Source: SAR324 cluster bacterium (lineage in GTDB: Bacteria > SAR324 > NAC60-12). Taken from it: DNA of 6,903 nucleotides. Shown here one piece after another: positions 1-6,361 of this stretch. The stretch lies in contig JAKUUF010000084.1 of assembly GCA_022448705.1 (NCBI GenBank), forward strand, positions 1-6,903, written 5' to 3'. The translations under genes and the position numbers were made by a program. Position 1 is the stretch's first letter, and each line of letters begins with the position of its first letter. The notes under the pieces were generated by a model. That model saw only the letters and a program-made list of their open reading frames with translations, had not been told where the DNA came from and ran no database searches.

Positions 1-129
1 GTCTGTAGTGTTATCTACCTCCAAACCTGTGACACGTGCAATTCCAGAGATTGTATCTTCTCCGGTTATACAAATTCCTGATAATCCCATTCCGGAAGGT
101 TGGGGTATTTTTGGGAAATAATACGATTG
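1..129 (-). pseudogene. Disconnected downstream part of the phosphoglycerate mutase homologue (continues past the window edge)
   Basis: Reading the minus strand from 129 to 1 gives 43 stop-free codons. They contain PKIP, GLSGICITGEDTISGIAR and TGLEV, the order and spacing expected in archaeal-type phosphoglycerate mutases just after the PANAI block that ends the upstream open frame. This frame is -1 (or +2) relative to the upstream one. The upstream frame ends at TAA 146-144, next to a run of six T (151-146 on the minus strand). The downstream frame is blocked by TGA at 132-130. A single small insertion or deletion cannot bypass both stops, so at least two changes, or one larger insertion, are needed. 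Either this is a real pseudogene or the assembly has more than one error here. The rest of the gene, with the second metal site, would lie left of the window. Confidence 0.75.
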
Positions 130-143
130 TCAGGGTTCTCTAA

Positions 144-833
144 TTAAAAAATTGAATTTGCAGGTAAAAGATTGTTTGAAACTCTTTTAATATTCACAGG
201 GTGCTTGGCTAAAATCTCTCTTGCTTTCAATTCGAACATATTGAGTAATTCAGCTGTTCGCAAACATTTTGGGTTATTTTTATTAAGCGGTTTTATTGGC
301 CGAGTATTTATACCAGAATGGAAGTGGTCACCAGGATCACTTCCTGAAATACAGTCTTGAAGTCCTGATCCTCGCATAACTATAGCGATACGGTGTTCTG
401 TACCTGCGGAAACGTAAAAACGGACATTATCAATCTTTAGTCCTGTGATGCTTAAAGCCAGTTCATTTATCCCCTCCCTGATGCGGCCGGCACGGCGATC
501 GACAATCAAACCTTTTTCGTCCAGTGTAGCCCAATTCCCACGAAAGGCAACATCGCCAATATCGATTTTCATTCCACATCCCAATGCTTCAACAACACCA
601 CGGGCTACATTTTTTTCTAGAGGATCATAACCCAGAATCGCTAAAGTGCCTGAAACTGTTGAAGCAACAATCCCGGGCTTTACTGGATCTGCAGTCCCGC
701 ATTGCCCTTCCTTCGCCAGTTGATTTATTGCAGGGAGATTGGCAGCCTGTAGGGGTGTTTTGTGGTCCAGTTCAAAAACTGGACGATCCCCCATACCGTC
801 AATTATCAATAGCAGTCGAGGGATTCTGGGCAC
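144..833 (-). CDS. apgM: Archaeal-type cofactor-independent phosphoglycerate mutase homologue, truncated (N-terminal half)
   Basis: The family (aPGAM, alkaline phosphatase superfamily) interconverts 2- and 3-phosphoglycerate in the cytoplasm through a phosphoenzyme, using two metal ions. The start is GTG at 833, placed because LLLIIDGMGDRP (residues 7-18, metal ligand Asp12) begins at the usual distance. Other family blocks follow: LAILGYDP (64-71), RGVVEALGCG (78-87), FRGNWATLD (97-105), DRRAGRI (112-118), GTEHRIAIVMRG (144-155) and HPVN...PANSI (211-228). The frame stops at 229 residues, whereas the family is about 400, so the C-terminal metal-binding half is missing. Family sequence resumes in another frame downstream (129-1), so this is a broken gene rather than a natural short form. 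Where the family has a GSDT active-site motif, this protein reads ASTVS (57-61), with Thr59 at the nucleophile position. It lies 9 bases after the kinase gene, in the same frame, with no clear Shine-Dalgarno. Family assignment is firm; activity is doubtful. Confidence 0.85.
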   Translation of the reverse strand: MPRIPRLLLIIDGMGDRPVFELDHKTPLQAANLPAINQLAKEGQCGTADPVKPGIVASTVSGTLAILGYDPLEKNVARGVVEALGCGMKIDIGDVAFRGNWATLDEKGLIVDRRAGRIREGINELALSITGLKIDNVRFYVSAGTEHRIAIVMRGSGLQDCISGSDPGDHFHSGINTRPIKPLNKNNPKCLRTAELLNMFELKAREILAKHPVNIKRVSNNLLPANSIF

Positions 834-842
834 AAATAATAA

Positions 843-2009
843 TCAGGATTTTGGAAGCAGAGTTGAATTAACCTGCTCCTGAAGAGTGTTAATTATTAAT
901 TGCGTCAAAGTATTTGTTGTTTCATCAAAATCTTCATTATCAACAACTTCTATCTCGTAATGCTCACTTTCTGACGCACAAAATTCATGAATAATCCTGA
1001 TATTTTCAAAGCTGCGTAAATATGGATCTATTTTTCTTAATTCATTACTTTTTCCTCGCTCGAAAAATCGGTCCTTATGGTGTTTTTCGTTCATAAGTGA
1101 AAGTGTGATTGGAATATGGTAGGCCCGCTTAGTACCTTCTTTCAATATTTGCTGCATATATGGCAGTAAATGTATGCCTTCTATTATCATGCTGGTTTTC
1201 TCTTTTACGGCACGATCAACTACTGCTTTCACCCCAACACTGACCTGCTGTGCCTGTAAGCAAAATCCTCCTATCAACCTGTTGCTTTTATCAAGCGTCT
1301 TTGGCATTCCAATACCGGCCTTTATTGAGGAATTGTGAAGGGAAGGAAGAAGATCCCGTTTAAAAACCAGACGCATGATTTCTCGAATGGTATCTGTTCC
1401 TGTAATTTTGTTGATGCCCAGTCTTCCTGCTAAAAAAGTAGCCATTACTGATTTCCCTGTTCCGGAAGCTCCGCCAATATAGATTATCAGGGGCTTGTCA
1501 AGTTCATCGATCCGACTGGCCAGTTTGTATAATTGCGCAATTTTAGGGCTGTATTTTTTTGAAATCGTTCTGTATACCTCCTCAAACAGTTTCTTTTTGC
1601 TGATCCGAAATATGCCTTTTTTCATTAAATTTGTTTCCATATAAAAAGCAATCTGGTACGCTTCTTCCGGCTTAACACCCGCTGATGTAATTGATTGAGT
1701 TAATAAACCTTTGGAAAATGGAGCCGTTGCGTTTCTTCGATAAACGCTGATTTGTTTTCCTGAAGGGAAAAGTTCTGAATTAAGTTTCTTCAGTACTTCC
1801 TGTCCGTATCGCGCAACAATTAATTCGTCAACTGACTGCATCAGGGATTCGGTGGTAACTTCAGACTGTTGCTGGAAATATGATCTTGCATCCTTGGAAA
1901 TCTGGTATGCCTGGTCAAATGATAATCCCCTCTGCATCAGCTTGTGGGCCAGCATTCCTCTCATGAAAGGATGTTTTGACTTGTCAGGACGGATTACTTG
2001 AAATTGCAT
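843..2009 (-). CDS. 2-phosphoglycerate kinase-like P-loop kinase with two tandem ATP-cone domains
   Basis: The family phosphorylates 2-phosphoglycerate with ATP to give 2,3-bisphosphoglycerate. In methanogens this feeds cyclic 2,3-diphosphoglycerate synthesis; its bacterial role is not established as far as I know. The 388 residues begin with an ATP-cone (about 3-80, HPFMRG...AYQI). A second, similar ATP-cone-like unit follows (about 88-165, APFSKG...AYQI...LYKL). The kinase domain starts at about 170 with Walker A GGASGTGKS (179-187, Lys186), followed by TDTIREIMR (205-213), the Walker B-like IIEGIHLLP (275-283) and the basic, helical ERGKSNELRKIDPYLRSFE region (317-335) usual in this family. 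The start ATG (2009) overlaps the moaE stop by one base (TAATG), which suggests translational coupling; the only upstream AGG is weakly placed. The mutase homologue follows 9 bases downstream, so substrate context fits phosphoglycerate. Kinase family assignment is good; the exact substrate is inferred. Confidence 0.85.
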   Translation of the reverse strand: MQFQVIRPDKSKHPFMRGMLAHKLMQRGLSFDQAYQISKDARSYFQQQSEVTTESLMQSVDELIVARYGQEVLKKLNSELFPSGKQISVYRRNATAPFSKGLLTQSITSAGVKPEEAYQIAFYMETNLMKKGIFRISKKKLFEEVYRTISKKYSPKIAQLYKLASRIDELDKPLIIYIGGASGTGKSVMATFLAGRLGINKITGTDTIREIMRLVFKRDLLPSLHNSSIKAGIGMPKTLDKSNRLIGGFCLQAQQVSVGVKAVVDRAVKEKTSMIIEGIHLLPYMQQILKEGTKRAYHIPITLSLMNEKHHKDRFFERGKSNELRKIDPYLRSFENIRIIHEFCASESEHYEIEVVDNEDFDETTNTLTQLIINTLQEQVNSTLLPKS

Positions 2010-2485
2010 TAGTGAACCTGGTTTATGACTGCAGAAGGAGGTTCAGCAGAATTTTCTATGATACTGGAAGCTTCACAGCCTTCACTCCAATTTGATACCC
2101 CGTTAACAAAGTGCTCTTTCTTCCAAATTGGGACGGAATGTTTGATTGTGTCGATAATATAACGGCTTGCTTCATAAGCGTCATTACGATGTGAAGTTGA
2201 GACTGCGATTGCTATGGAACAATCTGTAACCGCCAGTTTGCCCAACCGGTGAATAACTTCAACTTTATGGAGTTCCCATTTTTGCTGTGCCTGTTCAATA
2301 ATTTTTGTGATTTGCTTAAGCGCCATTCTTTCATGTGCCTCGTATTCCAGAAACGAAACATCCTGTTCTTGACTGTGATTGCGCACATCACCGCAAAAAA
2401 TAAGTACTGCTCCAGCTTGAGGATCTTGTGTGCGTCTACGCAAACCTTCAAGATCAATTTCATCACGGACAATTGAACAAGGCAT
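2009..2485 (-). CDS. moaE: Molybdopterin synthase catalytic subunit MoaE
   Basis: MoaE forms a heterotetramer with the sulfur carrier MoaD and inserts two sulfurs into cyclic pyranopterin monophosphate to make molybdopterin, in the cytoplasm. The 158-residue length is close to the E. coli protein (150). Visible family motifs are GAVLIFCGDVRNH (25-37, with Arg35), VIHRLGKL (77-84), STSHRNDAYEASRYIID (96-112, with His99-Arg100), and KHSVPIWKKE (115-124). Lys115 and Lys122 match the two catalytic lysines of E. coli MoaE (119 and 126) in exact spacing. No moaD or other cofactor gene is in the window. The ATG at 2485 fits the family N-terminus but has no Shine-Dalgarno and sits only 10 bases after a TATAAT box. 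The gene heads an apparent operon with the kinase, although a metabolic link between the two is not obvious. An alternative-frame open stretch over this gene is a shadow. Confidence 0.95.
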   Translation of the reverse strand: MPCSIVRDEIDLEGLRRRTQDPQAGAVLIFCGDVRNHSQEQDVSFLEYEAHERMALKQITKIIEQAQQKWELHKVEVIHRLGKLAVTDCSIAIAVSTSHRNDAYEASRYIIDTIKHSVPIWKKEHFVNGVSNWSEGCEASSIIENSAEPPSAVINQVH

Positions 2486-2495
2486 GTTTAAATGG

Positions 2496-2501
2496 ATTAT
2501 A
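2496..2501 (-). promoter_or_regulatory. Possible -10 box upstream of moaE
   Basis: The minus strand carries a perfect TATAAT here, 10 bases before the moaE ATG. No good -35 hexamer lies 16-18 bases upstream. If used, transcription would begin about four bases before the start codon and give a nearly leaderless moaE message, which agrees with the absent Shine-Dalgarno. In an AT-rich gap a chance match is quite possible. Confidence 0.3.
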
Positions 2502-2592
2502 TGTTGTCAGCAGAACAGGCTTATAAATCTTCGTAATAGTTCCCTTTACCCCGGATCAGTCTATCACAGAAGCGGTAAACTTTCATGGTTTT

Positions 2593-2620
2593 GTTATGAA
2601 CAATCAAATTATTCAATAAC
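2593..2620. repeat. Imperfect inverted repeat between the phosphonate hydrolase gene and moaE
   Basis: GTTATGAACAAT and ATTATTCAATAAC face each other around CAA, forming about 11 base pairs with one bulge and one mismatch. It lies 14 bases past the phosphonate hydrolase stop codon on the minus strand. It is AT-rich and is followed on that strand by AAAACC rather than a T-tract, so it is at best a weak or factor-assisted terminator. The rest of the 149-base gap (2486-2634) shows no gene I can support. Confidence 0.3.
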
Positions 2621-2634
2621 TTCCTAAACTAATG

Positions 2635-4278
2635 TCATGCGTTTGGTGGATCGAATACACGTGGTCCTTTCCAGTGAGCCATGGTACCTGATTCCATGTT
2701 CATATTAACTAAGGTTCGGTCTCTATGCAGCATGTTCCATGAAAGCATCTTTCCGGAATATTCAACCACAACTTTCTGAAAATCAGGATGTGAGGCAAGA
2801 TTTACAAATTCTTCGGGATCATTTTCTAAATCAAACAAAAGGGGCGGCAGGGCTGTCATATGCACATATTTGAAATGATCATCACGGATGACACATAACG
2901 AACACTGATCTGGAGATAATCCGAATTTTTGTTTAATCAGAGGCTGAAATGTGCCTATCAAGCGAAAATCATATTCCCAATGAGCCTCTGTACGCCAATT
3001 ATCCGGTATTGTTCCGTTCATCAGGGGCAGTAAGGAACTGCCATCACATTCTTCCGGAATTTCAGCATCCAGCCAATCCAGTATGGTTGGCATCACGTCA
3101 ATTGCCTCAGTAAAAACCTCCAACTGCACCCCTTTGTTTTTCCCTGACATTTCAGGGTCCATTACTATCAAAGGAATATGATACCCCTGATCGAAATAAC
3201 CCAGCTTGCCGAATAAATAATGGTCTCCAAGATGCTCACCATGGTCACTGGTAAATACAACTAGTGTTGAATCATATTGGCCGGACTCTTTGAGATACTT
3301 TATGACTTTTCCTAAATGCTGATCCACTTCACTCATCAGTCCGTAGTATGTTGCCCTTACCTGCAACAAATCCAAATCATTCATTTTTGATGCAGGCTCA
3401 TCAAGATAATCTCTGATAAAATCATTACGTGGAAGAAGCTCATGTAAAGTTTTTAGTACTGGGTGCTGTCTGCCTTCTTCTTCCAGTGATTCTTTCCGCA
3501 CAGGTTTAGGCATACTTGCAGGATCATACATTGAATTAAACGGTTCTGGAGCAATCCAGGGAGGATGTGGTCGCAAGTATGATAGGTGTACAAACCAGTT
3601 CTCCTCTTCACGCACACTAAGCCACTTTAGAACTTCGTCAGTTAAAAAGGCGACACTGCTGTCTTCATCAGTGTAAACGGGCGGTGAATATGAGGCCCCA
3701 CGTCCATCAGACTTGGGGTAGTCTGGTCGCGGATCGTATACTGTATGATGATTCAGGCTATGGTCATAGCCTTTGGATTTTAACCAGGAGATCCAGGGGC
3801 GCTGGTTATCGGTCAAAGTTACACCGCTGCTCATTCCTGGAATTATTCCCTCGTATGTGGTTAAGAGAGGGTCCCTGTGATGCAATTCTCTTGGGTCAGC
3901 AGAAGTGTCTGTATAACCAAACAGTGTGGGATCATATCCTGATTTTCTAACTTCCAGGGCAATGTTGTTAAAACGGCTGTTCAAAGGAGTGCCATTGTTG
4001 ACTGAACGGTGATTCATTGAGTAAAGACCTGTGTACAATGAGGCGCGTGCTGGACCGCATGGTACAGTTTGCGTGTAATGCTTGCGGAAAAGGACCCCAT
4101 CTTTTGCCAGCTTGTCTAAATTTGGGGTCGCCACTACTGGATGGCCTATACATCCCAGACAATCACCACGCCATTGATCGGCAGTGATGAATAAAACGTT
4201 TTTACGTTTTTTCTTCAAAGAATGTTCAGGCATGTTCGGTCTTGCGTCATGATTCTTCATCAAGCAGGAATTCTTCAT
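2635..4278 (-). CDS. Phosphonate monoester hydrolase / phosphodiesterase (PehA-like, sulfatase superfamily)
   Basis: The protein closely resembles the phosphonate monoester hydrolases of Rhizobium and Burkholderia (RlPMH, PehA). These cleave phosphonate monoesters and phosphodiesters, promiscuously sulfate esters, with a formylglycine nucleophile. From the 4278 start, the metal ligand is Asp34 (TADQWRGD). The formylglycine Cys74 sits in CGPAR (74-78), with Arg78. Tyr122, His238 (RPHPP), Asp345-His346 (TSDHGEHLGDH) and Lys358 match the known active site by position. The C-terminus CSLCVIRDDHFKYVH (459-473) and DRTL (520-523) is also family-typical. The residue aligned with RlPMH Thr107 is Asp124, judged from memory of that sequence. 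The 4278 start overlaps gcvH by 32 bases and adds an unusual tail. ATGs at 4260 or 4233 give a length nearer the family's; the 4233 start lies 13 bases after gcvH. No signal peptide is seen, so a cytoplasmic enzyme is likely. A formylglycine-generating enzyme must be encoded elsewhere. Confidence 0.9.
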   Translation of the reverse strand: MKNSCLMKNHDARPNMPEHSLKKKRKNVLFITADQWRGDCLGCIGHPVVATPNLDKLAKDGVLFRKHYTQTVPCGPARASLYTGLYSMNHRSVNNGTPLNSRFNNIALEVRKSGYDPTLFGYTDTSADPRELHHRDPLLTTYEGIIPGMSSGVTLTDNQRPWISWLKSKGYDHSLNHHTVYDPRPDYPKSDGRGASYSPPVYTDEDSSVAFLTDEVLKWLSVREEENWFVHLSYLRPHPPWIAPEPFNSMYDPASMPKPVRKESLEEEGRQHPVLKTLHELLPRNDFIRDYLDEPASKMNDLDLLQVRATYYGLMSEVDQHLGKVIKYLKESGQYDSTLVVFTSDHGEHLGDHYLFGKLGYFDQGYHIPLIVMDPEMSGKNKGVQLEVFTEAIDVMPTILDWLDAEIPEECDGSSLLPLMNGTIPDNWRTEAHWEYDFRLIGTFQPLIKQKFGLSPDQCSLCVIRDDHFKYVHMTALPPLLFDLENDPEEFVNLASHPDFQKVVVEYSGKMLSWNMLHRDRTLVNMNMESGTMAHWKGPRVFDPPNA

Positions 4279-4639
4279 ATTCTTCAGCTGATAATAAATC
4301 TGCTGACTCGTCAGGATTTATCAGTTCCACACGTATCAACCAGCCATCATCATAGCATTCCTCGTTAATTAACTCCGGGCTGTCCTTCAACTCAGTGTTA
4401 ACTGCAGTGATGCGACCACTCACGGGCATGAACAGAGAAGAAACAGCTTTTACAGATTCAACTGAACCGAATTCATCCCCGCTGTCTATTTCATCATCAA
4501 TCTCAGGCAATTCTACAAAGACGATATCACCCAATGCTTTTTGCGCATGGTCAGTAATACCAACTTCAGCCTTGCTACCTTCAATCCTTACCCATTCGTG
4601 TTCACGTGTGTAAAGATTTTCATTTGGTATATCACTCAT
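4247..4639 (-). CDS. gcvH: Glycine cleavage system H protein
   Basis: GcvH carries the lipoyl arm that shuttles the aminomethyl group between the P, T and L proteins during glycine breakdown to CO2, ammonia and methylene-tetrahydrofolate. The 130 residues are the usual length. Motifs are YTREHEWVRIEG (10-21), VGITDHAQKALGDIVFVELP (26-45), and the lipoylation site GSVESVKAVS (58-67) with Lys64. The conserved downstream GWLIRVE (99-105) is also present. The start ATG is preceded by AGAGG about five bases upstream, the clearest Shine-Dalgarno in the window. The C-terminus is strongly acidic. No gcvT, gcvP or lipoyl ligase gene is in the window, so this is a detached gcvH. It is the first gene of the leftward block, and its 3' end overlaps or abuts the phosphonate hydrolase gene. 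Confidence 0.97.
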   Translation of the reverse strand: MSDIPNENLYTREHEWVRIEGSKAEVGITDHAQKALGDIVFVELPEIDDEIDSGDEFGSVESVKAVSSLFMPVSGRITAVNTELKDSPELINEECYDDGWLIRVELINPDESADLLSAEEYEEFLLDEES

Positions 4640-4726
4640 ATTTCCTCTTTATTTTTTAAGAATTTAGTCCTGGAAATGCTAGGTGTTTCAACAAAACAAT
4701 TCCATATTGCACAACAAGATCACATT

Positions 4727-4754
4727 AATCTAGCCGCAGAAAGATATATGTCCA
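4727..4754 (-). promoter_or_regulatory. Possible gcvH promoter
   Basis: On the minus strand TGGACA (4754-4749) and TAGATT (4732-4727) are separated by 16 bases. This resembles a sigma-70 type promoter (5 of 6 and 4 of 6 matches to consensus). It would give gcvH a leader of roughly 80 bases. No riboswitch fold was recognised in that leader. The match is by eye only and the region is AT-rich. Confidence 0.3.
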
Positions 4755-4826
4755 GCAAAAAAAACATCATCCAGTATTCCAATCAGTATGAATTAAAAAT
4801 TTCTGGAAGTTAGACCTAGTGCAGGA

Positions 4827-4832
4827 TATACT
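4827..4832 (+). promoter_or_regulatory. Possible -10 box upstream of htrA
   Basis: TATACT matches the -10 consensus at 5 of 6 positions, but the -35 partner (TGGAAG at 4804-4809, 17-base spacing) is poor. A transcript start near 4839 would leave about 48 bases before ATG 4887 but only 9 before ATG 4848. That mildly favours 4887 as the htrA start. Confidence 0.3.
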
Positions 4833-4847
4833 ATTATTAGTGAAAAA

Positions 4848-6356
4848 ATGCAGTTAATTATTTTATACTTTTTTAAAAATTTAAAAATGAAAATTTGCAA
4901 GAAATTTTTAGTATCGTTTGTTCTCATAAACATTTTATTTTCTGTTCATTCAGTTGCACAAACCACTGATGATTTGGAACAAATGATTAGAAGTTCAAAA
5001 ACGCGTGCGGCACTCGTTCAAAATGTACAAAAGGCAGTGGTTCATATCAAAGTGGAAAAAATTGTTCGTGGCTCCGATGGTCGATCCTTTAACAATCCCA
5101 TGGATTTGTACAATGATGAATTTTTTCGGCGCTTTTTCCCGGAACTCAATCCTCCAAAAAATAATCAACAACGGGAACAGCCAAATCGTGAATTCCGGCA
5201 GAGAGGTATGGGGTCTGGTTCTATAATTGACTCTGAGGGTTATATTCTGACAAATCATCATGTTGTTGGAGTAGCAGACAGGATAATTGTAGTCATGTAC
5301 GATGGAGAAGAAAAGGATGCAAAGATTGTTGGGACAGACCCGGAGTCTGACATTGCTGTAATAAAAATTGAGGGTAACGGACTGCCAGTCCTTCCAATGG
5401 GAGATTCAGAAAAAATACTTGTAGGTGAAGATGTAATTGCAGTAGGGAATCCCTTCGGTTTAATTCAAACTGTAACATATGGGATTGTCAGCGCCAAAGG
5501 ACGTTCAAATGTGGGTATTAATGAATACGAAAATTTTATCCAAACTGATGCTGCCATCAATCCGGGCAACAGTGGAGGACCTCTGGTCAATCTGCGCGGA
5601 GAAATTGTAGGAGTTAACAGCGCAATTTTCAGTCAAAGCGGTGGATATCAGGGAATTGGTTTTGCTGTTCCAATTAATATGGCAAGCAAAATCATGAAGG
5701 ATCTAATAGATAAAGGTTCTGTTTCAAGAGGATGGCTTGGAGTGGGAATCCAGGATGTCAGCCAGGACCTGGCGAAAGCTTTTAAACTGAAAAATACCAA
5801 AGGCAGCCTGATTACTGCTGTAATGGAAAATACTCCGGCTCAAAGAGCAGGCATGCTTAAGGGAGATGTAGTGGTTCGTATTAACGACAAGCTTATACAA
5901 AACAGCAATCATTTGCGTAACGAAATTGCCAATGCAGGTGCTTTCACAGAAATAGATTTGGAGCTGATAAGGGAAGGAAAGTCCATTAACATCAAGCTCA
6001 AGTTGGATGAACGTCCCCAGAATGTTGGCAGAGTCAAAATGACACCGCAGCTGACTCCTGCTGTGGAACAGGTAGAATTACTGGGGATGACTGTTGAAGC
6101 ACTGACTGATGACAACGCGGAAAAGCTTGGAGTTAAACCAGGGAGCGGTGTATTGATCAGCAAAATTGAATCTGGAAGTCCTGCTGAAAAAGCCGGATTG
6201 CGTACGGGTATGATTATTCAGGAGGTAGAGCGTAACGCAGTTAAAAATATTGAGATTTTCAAAAAAATTGTAAATGAGATGGATACAGCAAAAGGCATAC
6301 TGTTACTGGTTACAACCAACGGTGGCTCTCGTTACATTTTTATACAGGAAGAATAA
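4848..6356 (+). CDS. htrA: Do-family periplasmic serine protease (HtrA/DegP/DegQ-like)
   Basis: HtrA proteases degrade or refold damaged envelope proteins as oligomeric cages with PDZ-controlled access. Counting from ATG 4848 (502 residues), the catalytic triad is His138 (LTNHHVV), Asp168 (ESDIAVIKI) and Ser242 (GNSGGPL). A long Q/N/R-rich insert (about 73-119, with FFRRFFPE) before the protease core is the LA loop typical of DegP/DegQ. PDZ1 runs about 294-387 (GWLGVGIQDV) and PDZ2 about 410-500 (SPAEKAGLRTG). An N-terminal signal peptide is clear: basic KICKK, a hydrophobic core, and a likely cut after SVA before Gln38. ATG 4887 gives a standard 25-residue signal peptide and 489 residues, so it is the likelier start. 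Neither start has a good Shine-Dalgarno. The Cys in the signal lies before the hydrophobic core, so this is not a lipobox. A 67-residue gene and a PspC-domain gene follow closely. Confidence 0.95.
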   Translation: MQLIILYFFKNLKMKICKKFLVSFVLINILFSVHSVAQTTDDLEQMIRSSKTRAALVQNVQKAVVHIKVEKIVRGSDGRSFNNPMDLYNDEFFRRFFPELNPPKNNQQREQPNREFRQRGMGSGSIIDSEGYILTNHHVVGVADRIIVVMYDGEEKDAKIVGTDPESDIAVIKIEGNGLPVLPMGDSEKILVGEDVIAVGNPFGLIQTVTYGIVSAKGRSNVGINEYENFIQTDAAINPGNSGGPLVNLRGEIVGVNSAIFSQSGGYQGIGFAVPINMASKIMKDLIDKGSVSRGWLGVGIQDVSQDLAKAFKLKNTKGSLITAVMENTPAQRAGMLKGDVVVRINDKLIQNSNHLRNEIANAGAFTEIDLELIREGKSINIKLKLDERPQNVGRVKMTPQLTPAVEQVELLGMTVEALTDDNAEKLGVKPGSGVLISKIESGSPAEKAGLRTGMIIQEVERNAVKNIEIFKKIVNEMDTAKGILLLVTTNGGSRYIFIQEE

Positions 6357-6361
6357 ATGCC

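Larger units (their letters stand above)
4640..4847. other. Divergent intergenic control region between gcvH and htrA
   Basis: This 208-base AT-rich stretch separates genes that read away from each other, so it must hold both promoters. It contains a plus-strand open stretch at 4676-4813 (45 codons, starting MLGVSTKQ) with only a weak GGAA upstream and no recognisable family. I do not call it a gene. CAGTAT occurs twice close together near 4780, and CTAGGT (4679) and ACCTAG (4814) are distant inverted copies of uncertain meaning. Confidence 0.6.

Noticed and set aside
2..121. Plus-strand open stretch of 39 codons ending in PEGWGIFGK, which could look like the C-terminus of a convergent gene
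   Set aside because: The opposite strand in the same region carries clear phosphoglycerate mutase family sequence, so this is its antisense shadow.
843..845. TGA between the kinase and mutase genes considered as a selenocysteine codon
   Set aside because: No family member has a reactive site there, and no convincing adjacent stem-loop was seen; a normal stop followed by a GTG start explains it.
2212..2472. Second minus-strand open frame inside moaE
   Set aside because: The moaE frame contains all the catalytic motifs; this one is an out-of-frame shadow.
2540..2590. TTTACC and GGTAAA flanking a 20-odd-base loop, considered as part of a tRNA or structured RNA
   Set aside because: There is no cloverleaf, no T-loop consensus and no extended pairing.
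2430..2627. Plus-strand open frame across the moaE 5' end and the 149-base gap
   Set aside because: It is antisense to moaE for part of its length, has no Shine-Dalgarno and resembles no family.
4541..4813. Plus-strand open frame, or its 45-codon part from 4676, reaching into the gcvH-htrA gap
   Set aside because: The first part is antisense to gcvH. The rest has only a weak GGAA before the ATG, no recognisable family and atypical composition. It is left as intergenic sequence.
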